Source: Achromobacter marplatensis
Lineage (GTDB): Bacteria > Pseudomonadota > Gammaproteobacteria > Burkholderiales > Burkholderiaceae_B
Direction: 5' to 3'
Length of the DNA stretch: 64,000 bases
Assembly (NCBI RefSeq): GCF_002209535.1
Contig: NZ_NJIG01000007.1
Coordinates: 62,001 to 126,000 of the forward strand
The notes under the pieces are model-generated. The model was not told where the DNA came from. It searched no databases and was given only the letters and a program-made list of their open reading frames with translations. This document shows positions 55,708 through 63,417 of the stretch, piece by piece (the first letter of the stretch is position 1; each line of letters opens with the position of its first letter). Both the position numbers and the translations under genes were made by a program.

Positions 55708-56284
55708 AAATCAAGCCTTTTAGGCAGTAATCCGCCATCTGATTCTGGCGGTAACTGGAAAAAATGAGTGTCCGGCCAATCAGCCGCTCTTCAAACAGAG
55801 CCAGCCAAAGGCGGGTGAAACGGCAAGGTTCGAAAGGGATGGCCCCTTCGATCACGTAGACATCGAACGCCGGCGCCAGCGCCAGGGCGAACGAAAACTC
55901 CTGCCGGGCGTAGAGCGGCCAATGTTCCATGGGCTTGGCCAGGACTTTCGGGTCGCTGATCAGGTCCGCGACCAGTTCGTACGTGGCATCCACGTCGATC
56001 TCGTACATCTCGCACACGAAATCGATGATGCTCAGGCCGCTTGCCTTGCCGCGGATGAAGCCTTGCCGGCCGATCGCCCACGAGACGTTTCCGTCGTGCT
56101 TGACGAAGCCCTGGCGCGGCGGCCGCAGGCAGCACAAGACGTCGACGATCTGGCGATGCAGCTCGGGCGAATGCGACAGCAAGGCATAGCGCCCGACAGG
56201 AATGTCGAGATCGACATTGGCCAGCAGCGGTTGCCGGCTTCCGAATGCATAGGGTTCGTCAGTGACGCCATTGAGATGAATCAT
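55568..56284 (-). CDS. vexC: VexC/KpsT-like ABC subunit with degenerate ATP-binding motifs
   Basis: 238 residues that align along the whole length with KpsT-type capsule ATPases (opening MIHLNGV.., SWAIGRQGFIRG in the middle, a C-terminal tail ending QLGL). The catalytic motifs are gone. The Walker A position reads SHSPELHRQ (residues 37-45) with no GKS/T. The signature position reads WPLYAR (122-127) instead of SSGM. The Walker B position reads VYVIEG (142-147), with Asp and the catalytic Glu replaced by Glu and Gly. The H-loop position reads SSYR. The frame stays open and aligned, so this is divergence, not a frameshift. It starts 9 bp after vexB. The last 140 bp overlap vexD in another frame. 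Confidence 0.82.
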   Translation of the reverse strand: MIHLNGVTDEPYAFGSRQPLLANVDLDIPVGRYALLSHSPELHRQIVDVLCCLRPPRQGFVKHDGNVSWAIGRQGFIRGKASGLSIIDFVCEMYEIDVDATYELVADLISDPKVLAKPMEHWPLYARQEFSFALALAPAFDVYVIEGAIPFEPCRFTRLWLALFEERLIGRTLIFSSYRQNQMADYCLKGLIYERSALSIEDDLDQCISKFPPRRSRSESGTGDDGFGGGFEEGQLGL

Positions 56285-56293
56285 TCTCTTGCC

Positions 56294-57634
56294 TCACATC
56301 GGCTGGACATTGGGACGGGCCAGCCGCTCGGCCGCCAGGGCGACCACCATCAGGAACACCAGCGACGTCAGGAAATAGCCCAGGCTCGCGTCGTGCGACT
56401 CGTAGGCCTCGAAGTACGCCGAACGCAGCAGTTGCATGCCATGCGCGAAAGGCGACCACAGGATCCAGGGGCGCAGGTGCTCCGGCAGTTGCTCCGACAC
56501 GAAGAAGACGCTTGAAAAGATCTGGAGAAACCGCTCGATCACCGGCGCCAGCCGCAGGTAGAAATGCCAGAAGGTCGCGATCGAACCGAACAACACGCCC
56601 ATCGCCGCGCCGCAACACCCCATCAGCACAACGAAAAGAATGAACCCCGCCCAGCTTTCCGGCAGCGTGATCAGGTCCAACGCATGTCCCGCACTGATCA
56701 ACACCGCGAACACCACCAGATACACCGATACATAAATCAGCGCCTGCACCAGCGCGCACATCAGTGGCGTCACGCCCTGGAAATTCAGCAGGCCCCGCGC
56801 GGATATGTACGCCGCGCTGCTCCGGAAGATGATCTGCCGGAACATGATCCAGGTCGTTGCGCCCAACAGCGAGAACGTCTGCACATCCATGCCCAGGATG
56901 TAGTGCGTGCCCATCAGGATGTACAACGACGAAATCAGCGTCAGCAACACCACCGGGCCGACCAGCGCCCACAGCAACGCGATCCGGCTTTCGCCATGTA
57001 TCACGCGCAGCTGGTAGACGAACAACGCCAACAGCGTGCGCCCCACGGGCCGGACATTGCCGGCGCCGTTTGCGGGATGCCCTTCATGCAAGGCCTGCAA
57101 GCGTTCACGCAAGATCGCAAGATCGCCCGCCTCGCTGTCGGGCAGTGCTATCTCCAGCGCAATGTCATTGCGTGAGGCATGGCGGCGCGCTTCGCGTGCC
57201 TCGTCCTGCTTGCGACGCTCCACGCGCCGCGCGTGCGCGGCGGCCAATCGCGCGTCTTCCGCCACCAGCTTGGCCGGCATGTACCCCGGCCCGAACACCT
57301 CGACGCCCGCGCGGATATCCTGTTCCAGCAGGCGCACGATGAGACGCAGGCGCCGCCGTGAAAAATCGGCCAGCGTCTCGTCGACCGCGCTGCTTGCGAT
57401 CTCCGCGTCCAACTCCGCCTGCACGGCCTCGTACACCGCCCGGCGGGCGGCCACGGAGTCGTGCGGCTCGCCCTGCAGGCGGGCGAGCAACGGCTTGAAC
57501 AAAACCGCCGGCGTGGCGTTTGCTTCAAACAGGGCGGCAGGATCCAGGCGCCAGGCCGCGACGCCCGCTCCCACCGCGTAGTTGCTGTCTTTGCGGCGCG
57601 AGCGCCAGCCCTTGATCCGGTCCTCGTTACTCAT
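56294..57634 (-). CDS. vexB: VexB/KpsM-like capsule ABC permease with N-terminal extension
   Basis: 446 residues; KpsM/VexB proteins are usually about 260. The C-terminal ~245 residues are the ABC-2 permease: six hydrophobic segments from ALLWALVGPVVLLTLISSLYIL to the last ALAAERLARPNVQ, with the GLLNFQGVTPLMCALVQAL and SEQLPEHLRPWILWSPFAHG motifs of the family. The extra ~195 residues at the N-terminus are soluble and charged (AARRAVYEAVQAELDAE, RRLRLIVRLLEQDI, then an Arg-rich helix). ATG 57634 follows the vexA stop by 7 bp. It pairs with VexC. Confidence 0.87.
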   Translation of the reverse strand: MSNEDRIKGWRSRRKDSNYAVGAGVAAWRLDPAALFEANATPAVLFKPLLARLQGEPHDSVAARRAVYEAVQAELDAEIASSAVDETLADFSRRRLRLIVRLLEQDIRAGVEVFGPGYMPAKLVAEDARLAAAHARRVERRKQDEAREARRHASRNDIALEIALPDSEAGDLAILRERLQALHEGHPANGAGNVRPVGRTLLALFVYQLRVIHGESRIALLWALVGPVVLLTLISSLYILMGTHYILGMDVQTFSLLGATTWIMFRQIIFRSSAAYISARGLLNFQGVTPLMCALVQALIYVSVYLVVFAVLISAGHALDLITLPESWAGFILFVVLMGCCGAAMGVLFGSIATFWHFYLRLAPVIERFLQIFSSVFFVSEQLPEHLRPWILWSPFAHGMQLLRSAYFEAYESHDASLGYFLTSLVFLMVVALAAERLARPNVQPM

Positions 57635-57641
57635 CGACACG

Positions 57642-58796
57642 CTATTGGGATACGCCGGAACTGGGGCCCGAATCGCTATCAATAGCTCGCGTGGCGCTGA
57701 AGCCGGCACTCATGGTGACGCGGAAGGCCGACAAGACCTTCTGCACCTGCGTGAACGGCGCATCCGAGATATAGATGGCCTGGCCTTCATGCACGCTGAA
57801 TTCACGCGCCAGCGCCACCTGCTCCGGCCGGGTCAGGTCGAACTGATAGACGACCGGCAGCAAGTCCGGCTTGCCTTCGGCCCCGGCCTTGGCAGGCGTG
57901 AACAGGAACACGGAACGCGGATCCGCGGTCTTGTCGTCAAGCCCCTTGGAATCGGCCAGCGCATCCAGCACCGTGTAGTTGCGCTTGCTGATGGCCACGC
58001 GCCCCTGATTGCCCGCCGCGCCCAGGACAGTCAGGTACTCTTTCGAGTCATACGCGGTAATGACATCCCCCGGCCGCAGCAGGATGTCGTTGTTCTGGTT
58101 GCGGTAGATATCCGACAACCGCACCGACGCCACCTGGTTGTCGCGCCGCAGGCTGATGACAAGCTGCTCGGGGTTGGTCTGCACGGGCGCCGCTTGCGCC
58201 AGCGCACTGCTCAGGCGTTGCGCGGTCTGCGTGATCGGGAACATGCCGGGCTTGGTCAGGTTGCCCTGCACCGTCACCATCTGCCCGCGCGCGTCCGCAG
58301 CGCGCGTGACACTGACGTCGGCGCCGACGACAAGCTTGGCCAGACGCGCAACGATGGCGTCATGCAGCTTGCCCAGCGTCATGCCCTCGGCGTGGAATTT
58401 CCCCAGGATGGGAAAACTGACGTTCCCCGCCCGGTCTATCTCCTGGTTGCCCAGGTCGCTCACGCCCGACGGGTCCGCCGCGAACACGCCCAGGCCGCCG
58501 CGCTCCCACACCTTCACGTTGATGCCGTCACCAGGCACCAGGCTGTCGAATCCAGCCTTCGTCAGGTCCCGGTAGCGCACGGGAAAGTCCGCGACCTCCG
58601 GGACCCGGCTCGCCTGCGCAAGCTGGCGCGACACGGGCATCACGATGACATCCTTCTCGTCGTGAGCCCCCGTCATCTCGCTCAACATCGGACCGGAACG
58701 CGGCAGCTGGCATCCCGAGAGTGAAAGTGCGGCAAGCAGCACCATGGTCAAGCCTGCCTTGCGCCGCAGGCCCAAGGCCGGGACGTTCATTTGCAT
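57642..58796 (-). CDS. vexA: VexA/Wza-like outer-membrane polysaccharide export lipoprotein
   Basis: 384 residues with a lipoprotein signal peptide: LTMVLLAALSLSGCQ, with lipobox LSGC. The body has the Poly_export and SLBB-type domains (LVPGDGINVKVWERGGLGVFA, then TLGKLHDAIVARLAKLVVGADVSV and repeated MVTVQGNLTKPGMFPIT and YLTVLGAAGNQGRVAI). It forms the outer-membrane channel for the capsule. The start ATG 58796 (a second ATG at 58790) has AAAGGG close upstream. It is placed between tviE and vexB, as in the Salmonella viaB order. Confidence 0.92.
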   Translation of the reverse strand: MQMNVPALGLRRKAGLTMVLLAALSLSGCQLPRSGPMLSEMTGAHDEKDVIVMPVSRQLAQASRVPEVADFPVRYRDLTKAGFDSLVPGDGINVKVWERGGLGVFAADPSGVSDLGNQEIDRAGNVSFPILGKFHAEGMTLGKLHDAIVARLAKLVVGADVSVTRAADARGQMVTVQGNLTKPGMFPITQTAQRLSSALAQAAPVQTNPEQLVISLRRDNQVASVRLSDIYRNQNNDILLRPGDVITAYDSKEYLTVLGAAGNQGRVAISKRNYTVLDALADSKGLDDKTADPRSVFLFTPAKAGAEGKPDLLPVVYQFDLTRPEQVALAREFSVHEGQAIYISDAPFTQVQKVLSAFRVTMSAGFSATRAIDSDSGPSSGVSQ

Positions 58797-58837
58797 AAAA
58801 CCCTTTATTTTCAGAACACCGAAAGACACGCCGGCAA

Positions 58838-60901
58838 TCAGGCCGTCATCCGGCACAGCGGCGCAGCATCCATGCGTTCATCGTTCTCGGACATGCCCAT
58901 GACCGGCATGCACAGGCCCAGAAACTTGGTCAGCATCGCGTCAAGCGAAAACAGCTTCTGCGCCCGCTCGCGGCTTTGCTGTCGAAGTTGCGCATTGCTG
59001 CGCACCCGATCCACCATCGAGGCGACCTTCTCGCAGGCCTCGTGCAGATCCGGGTGATCGACGTCGCTCAGCAGATGACCCGTCTCGTCCTCCACGAAAC
59101 ACTCGCCTGCCCCGCCGGCCGGTGTCGAGATCACCGGCACGCCCAGCAGCTGGGCTTCGATCAGGACGTTCGGCAACCCTTCGTAGCGCGACAGCAGCAC
59201 GCTGGCATCCATTTGCGAATACCAATAGCCGACGTGGTTCGACAGCCCGACAAGCAACAACCGGTCGGTCACGCTCAGCTCTTGCGCCAGCGCCTCGATG
59301 ATGTCGCGCAGGCGCCCGTCGCCGACGATGACAAAGCGGGCTTGCGGGCGCTCCTTCAAATACAGCGCCGCCAGCTTGATCCACAATTGCGGCCGCTTAT
59401 CCGGCTCCAACCGGAACACGCCGCCGATCGTCTCGGTGGCGTCGGTCGTGCTTTCCTGGAAGGCCTTCCACTTTTCCTGGTCGGCGCGCGACGCGTCGGT
59501 CGCCAGATCTGGCACGCCGTTGTACAGGATGTGAAAACGCATGATCGGGATGTCGAGCCATTCCGCATACGCTTCCGCGGCCTTGCGGCTATTGCTGACG
59601 AAAACCACGCCCGGCACCTGCGCCAGGGCCTGGTAAAGCTCGGGATACTCTTCGCGGAAACGGTCCTTGCGGATATTCGGCGGCAGCCCGCGGAAAACCA
59701 GATGGATGGTCGGCGCGCCGGCTAGCAACGCGGCCAACGCACCGAACAGGCACGTTCCGTCCTGCCACAGGCTCACCACGTCGAACGAGTTGGCGCGCAA
59801 CACCGGCGCCAGGCGCGTCACGCCGTAATGGACGGGGGGAGGCAACTGCTCAAGCAGCCGGCCCAGGCTGCCTTCGGGAACGGTTTGATGAGACACCGAA
59901 ATGGCGGGCAGTTTGTTGATTTCCGTGACCGGGATCTGCGCCTTGACCAGCACGGGCAGGAAAAAATCCAGCTCCTGCTTCTTCTTCGCGGAGCCCGACG
60001 GGTCGGTGTGCTGCTTCACCAGCACTTCCACCTTCTTCGGCTTCATCAGCACGTCGGCCAGCTGCAAGTCGGGCGACTCCGCCCAACGCGTCAGTTCGCC
60101 GGCCAGCCGCGTCAGCTGCCGCTCTGCGCCGCCCGGCCCAAGACTGCCGGTCACCAGCGCGACCGATACGGGCTTTTCCGGGGGATTCTCGGCAATCTGT
60201 CGGTCACGGAAGTGCAGGATCGCATGCTTCATCGACACGATCCTGATGTCCTTTCCCGCCAACGCCTCTTCGGTTTCAAAGCGCTGGTAGAAGGCGTAGT
60301 CGCTTGCCAACCCGTCGGCCAGCTCCGCTGCCTTGCTGCCGGGCGCCAGGTGTTTCGCAACGGGCGCGATCGCCTCGAAGGCGTCGGCCAGCAGGCCGCG
60401 CTTGCGCAGACGCTTGGCGAACTCGACCCGCATGTTGCGGTCCGTGTATTGCGTGATCAGCCGGCGAAACAGCGCGTCCGATTGCTCGTGCGCGCGGATG
60501 TCGCTCAGCAGCTTGGCCCGCGCAAACAGGCGGTCAGGGCTTTCCGCCGACTCGGGAAGGTGGCGGTCGACGAGCGACAGGGCCTCGTCGACATGCCGCT
60601 CCTTCACGAGACGGGTCGCGCAGTAGCGGACGATCTGAAGATCGTCCGGGCACTCTTGCAAGAGCGTGGCCCACTGCTCGGCCATGCCCTCGTTCAAGCC
60701 CGCCGATTCCTGCAGCCTGAGCAGAAGAAAGCGGACCTTCGAATCTTCCATGTGATCCCGGGCCAGCACTTTCGCCCGAGCCAGGTTCTCCTGTGCCACC
60801 TGAACCCGCCCCGACGCGGCGACGATCTCCTCCAATTGCGCTTGGACCCGTTGAAGATCGGACTTGGCGTCCGCCCGTTCGGTTATCAGTGGCGGATTCA
60901 T
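58838..60901 (-). CDS. tviE: TviE-like capsule glycosyltransferase (GT4)
   Basis: 687 residues. The N-terminal ~220 residues are helical and TPR-like. The C-terminal part is a GT-B glycosyltransferase with ALVTGSLGPGGAERQLTRLAG at the acceptor side. The donor-side motif SRYEGLPNVLIEAQLLG gives the E-x7-E of family GT4, followed by GVPVISTPAGG. It polymerises the aminouronic-acid chain. ATG 60901 overlaps the tviD stop in an ATGA junction at 60898-60901. The length exceeds Salmonella TviE (about 580 residues) mainly through the N-terminal part. Confidence 0.87.
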   Translation of the reverse strand: MNPPLITERADAKSDLQRVQAQLEEIVAASGRVQVAQENLARAKVLARDHMEDSKVRFLLLRLQESAGLNEGMAEQWATLLQECPDDLQIVRYCATRLVKERHVDEALSLVDRHLPESAESPDRLFARAKLLSDIRAHEQSDALFRRLITQYTDRNMRVEFAKRLRKRGLLADAFEAIAPVAKHLAPGSKAAELADGLASDYAFYQRFETEEALAGKDIRIVSMKHAILHFRDRQIAENPPEKPVSVALVTGSLGPGGAERQLTRLAGELTRWAESPDLQLADVLMKPKKVEVLVKQHTDPSGSAKKKQELDFFLPVLVKAQIPVTEINKLPAISVSHQTVPEGSLGRLLEQLPPPVHYGVTRLAPVLRANSFDVVSLWQDGTCLFGALAALLAGAPTIHLVFRGLPPNIRKDRFREEYPELYQALAQVPGVVFVSNSRKAAEAYAEWLDIPIMRFHILYNGVPDLATDASRADQEKWKAFQESTTDATETIGGVFRLEPDKRPQLWIKLAALYLKERPQARFVIVGDGRLRDIIEALAQELSVTDRLLLVGLSNHVGYWYSQMDASVLLSRYEGLPNVLIEAQLLGVPVISTPAGGAGECFVEDETGHLLSDVDHPDLHEACEKVASMVDRVRSNAQLRQQSRERAQKLFSLDAMLTKFLGLCMPVMGMSENDERMDAAPLCRMTA

Positions 60902-63378
60902 GCGGCCTTTCTCCGGTTGATCTTTTCGATCCACACCTGGCAGCGTTCGATGTAGTGGTCAAACTGCGCCGGATTCTCGGAACGTTCCTGCAGCTTTCGC
61001 CAGTAAGGCAGGGCCTGCTCGAAGCGATGCAGACGCATGGCGCCCACCGCGGCTAGACGCAGGCCGATGGGATCCTCGGGCACGAGTTGCACGATCTTTT
61101 CGCCCAGCGCCAGGCGCTCGGTGGTGCTGGTGGGTTCCAGCGCGCGCGCTTCGGCGTACAGGACGGTGAGGATGCGCCGCTTTTCGTGGTCGACTTCCGA
61201 CATTCCCGGCCACGACTGGGCCACGCGGTCCAGCAGCTGCCACGCCTTCAGCGGGTCGCCGGCAGACAGGATCTCGCGGGCGCCACGGATGGCGCGGGGG
61301 CCGAGCCTGCCCAGCTGGCGCTCGGCTTCTTCCTTGGCGCTCTGGTCGGCTGACGAATGGGCCAGCACCGACTTGTAGGCGTCGATCGCTTCGCCGAACC
61401 AGCCGCCGTTGAATGCCACCCGGGCGAAATACAGCTGCGTGCTGAGCGGAGCGGATTCGCCCGCGGCCGCCTGTTCCAGATGTCGCATGGCGGTTTGCTT
61501 GTCGCCCAGCGCATCCGCGGCGCGGCCGCGCATGGCGTCCAGCTCGGGGAAATCGACTTGCGTGTCGATGGCGATGTCCGTCAGGTCGATCACTTCCTTG
61601 TGGTTGCCCGCCACCAGCGCGGCGCGCACGCCTAGGCGCATCGCACGTTCGAACGCCCGCTGCGCGCGCGCTCCGGCCAAGGCATTGGGATTGAGCAGGC
61701 GGTGCGCGCAGATGCGTTCCGCCGCATCGCGCAGGCGTCCTTCTTCCAGGGCGCGATTGCCTTCCTCGGCCCACGCCGTCGACTGCGCAACCAGCCACGC
61801 GCGGATGTCCTCTTGCTCGCTGTTGGCCAGGTCGCACGACACGGCAAGCGCCGCTGCCGCCATGATGCAACCGCGCCACGACGCTTCCTTCACGAGTTCC
61901 AGCGCGTCCACGTCCTCCAGCGCGGGGGACTCGGAGGCCAGGGCGCGCAGCCCGGCGCGGTCGCTGGCCAGCAGCCGGTCGCGCCACAGCACCGCGAAAC
62001 CTCGGCCATACGTGGGGATGGCCGCACGGACTTCATGCACCCAGCGTATGGCGGACTCCATGTCGCCGCTTGCCTGCAGCAGCGACAGCACCGTGTCCGC
62101 CGCTTCCACGGCGCCTGCCTCGTCCGGCGAGGAAATGCGGAACAGTTGCTTCCAGTTGCCCAGGGACTCGTCGCCGTGGCCCAGTTGACCCGCCGAGACT
62201 GCCGCGATTCGGACGATCTCGGGCGTCTCGATCTCATCGCCCAGCAGGCCGGCCGCCAGCGAGTACGCCACGTCATGGCGTCCCAGCTTGAAGTGGTTGC
62301 GCATCAGGATCTGCTCGGCCTTGCTGCCGGAAGCCAGCGCGCCGTCGGCGCTGCCCAGAAGCGCCAGCGATCCTTCGTAATCGCCCAGCTCTTCCTGGAT
62401 CTTCGCGAACAGCAGCATGTGGTCGGGCAGTCCGGGATGGCGGCGCAGCACCTCGCGCACTCGGCGCGAGGCCTCGCGCAGTTCGCCCGAATCCCACAGC
62501 TTTTCAATGCGTTCGACGCTTTCGTCGGCGCTGAGCTTGGGCACGGCCAGCTGCGGCGTAGAGGCGCTCATTCTCGGGCGCATGAAGTTCTTGAACCAAT
62601 CGACGTACAGGCGCTCGGCAAAGGCCGACGTGTAGTGCGTCAGGTCCAGGCCGCCGTCTTCCATCGCATCGGCTTGCCCGATCTTGTTCATCAGCGGCGT
62701 CGGGTCGTAGCACGGCACGCCGATGCGCTGCGCGCTGGCGGTGATCGTGGCGATCAACTGCTCACGCTGTTCGATCGGCACGTTATCCGGCGTCAGGGCG
62801 TTGACGTGCGTGACGAACACCACCTTGTCGCGGCCCAGCAGTTCGACCAGCTGGCGCATCTCCGTCTCGATCTCGTCATCGGTCTGGTCGCGCTTGACGA
62901 TGCGCGAAAGCAGGTCGCGATCATCCGAAGACAGGCTCTTGAACACGGGGTCCTGGTCCAGCAACGCGCGCCGTTCGGCAAGCTTGTCGGCGTGGGCCAG
63001 CGACCAGAACATGCGGGTGCGCGTGCGGTCGGCGAAGAATTCGCTGAAGTAGCGCACCAGATAGTTGGATTGGATGGGATAGCCGTCGACGGTCAGCAGC
63101 TTGCGCGAGGACAGTTCGACCATGTACAGGTCTGCCGGCTTATGCGTGCCGCGGCGCGCCTGCTCGCCGTTCGAGGGCCGGAAGATCACGCGTTGCACGG
63201 CGGCGGGAATATCGGCTTGCCCGAACATGAAACGCGCCTGCTGTAGCGCTTCGGCGGTGGTGTGCACGAAACCGTAGTTACGGCCCAGTTGCAGCTTGAT
63301 CGGGTAGCGGCCCACGGCATCGCGCAGCGGCGTATGGATGCGGCAGGTTCCAATCGGAGCGGTAGTGAATGCGGTCAT
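60898..63378 (-). CDS. tviD: TviD-like capsule O-acetylation protein (SGNH-like domain plus TPR)
   Basis: 826 residues, close to the 830 of Salmonella TviD. The N-terminal ~280 residues contain IGTCRIHTPL (Cys12 where SGNH-type enzymes have the nucleophile Ser), VFVTHVNALTP and LDLTHYTSAF (D245 and H248), the pattern of the WcbI/SGNH-like group in capsule loci. The rest is TPR-like helical repeats. TviD is needed for O-acetylation of Vi antigen. ATG 63378 has AGGAG 9 nt upstream. It follows tviB by 39 bp and is coupled to tviE. Confidence 0.86.
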   Translation of the reverse strand: MTAFTTAPIGTCRIHTPLRDAVGRYPIKLQLGRNYGFVHTTAEALQQARFMFGQADIPAAVQRVIFRPSNGEQARRGTHKPADLYMVELSSRKLLTVDGYPIQSNYLVRYFSEFFADRTRTRMFWSLAHADKLAERRALLDQDPVFKSLSSDDRDLLSRIVKRDQTDDEIETEMRQLVELLGRDKVVFVTHVNALTPDNVPIEQREQLIATITASAQRIGVPCYDPTPLMNKIGQADAMEDGGLDLTHYTSAFAERLYVDWFKNFMRPRMSASTPQLAVPKLSADESVERIEKLWDSGELREASRRVREVLRRHPGLPDHMLLFAKIQEELGDYEGSLALLGSADGALASGSKAEQILMRNHFKLGRHDVAYSLAAGLLGDEIETPEIVRIAAVSAGQLGHGDESLGNWKQLFRISSPDEAGAVEAADTVLSLLQASGDMESAIRWVHEVRAAIPTYGRGFAVLWRDRLLASDRAGLRALASESPALEDVDALELVKEASWRGCIMAAAALAVSCDLANSEQEDIRAWLVAQSTAWAEEGNRALEEGRLRDAAERICAHRLLNPNALAGARAQRAFERAMRLGVRAALVAGNHKEVIDLTDIAIDTQVDFPELDAMRGRAADALGDKQTAMRHLEQAAAGESAPLSTQLYFARVAFNGGWFGEAIDAYKSVLAHSSADQSAKEEAERQLGRLGPRAIRGAREILSAGDPLKAWQLLDRVAQSWPGMSEVDHEKRRILTVLYAEARALEPTSTTERLALGEKIVQLVPEDPIGLRLAAVGAMRLHRFEQALPYWRKLQERSENPAQFDHYIERCQVWIEKINRRKAA

Positions 63379-63417
63379 TGAGGGTCTCTCCTGTAGAGAT
63401 GGATCGCGAGACCGAAC

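Noticed and set aside
55568-56284. vexC as a pseudogene created by frameshift
   Set aside because: The frame is intact and stays aligned with KpsT from start to end; only the catalytic positions differ.
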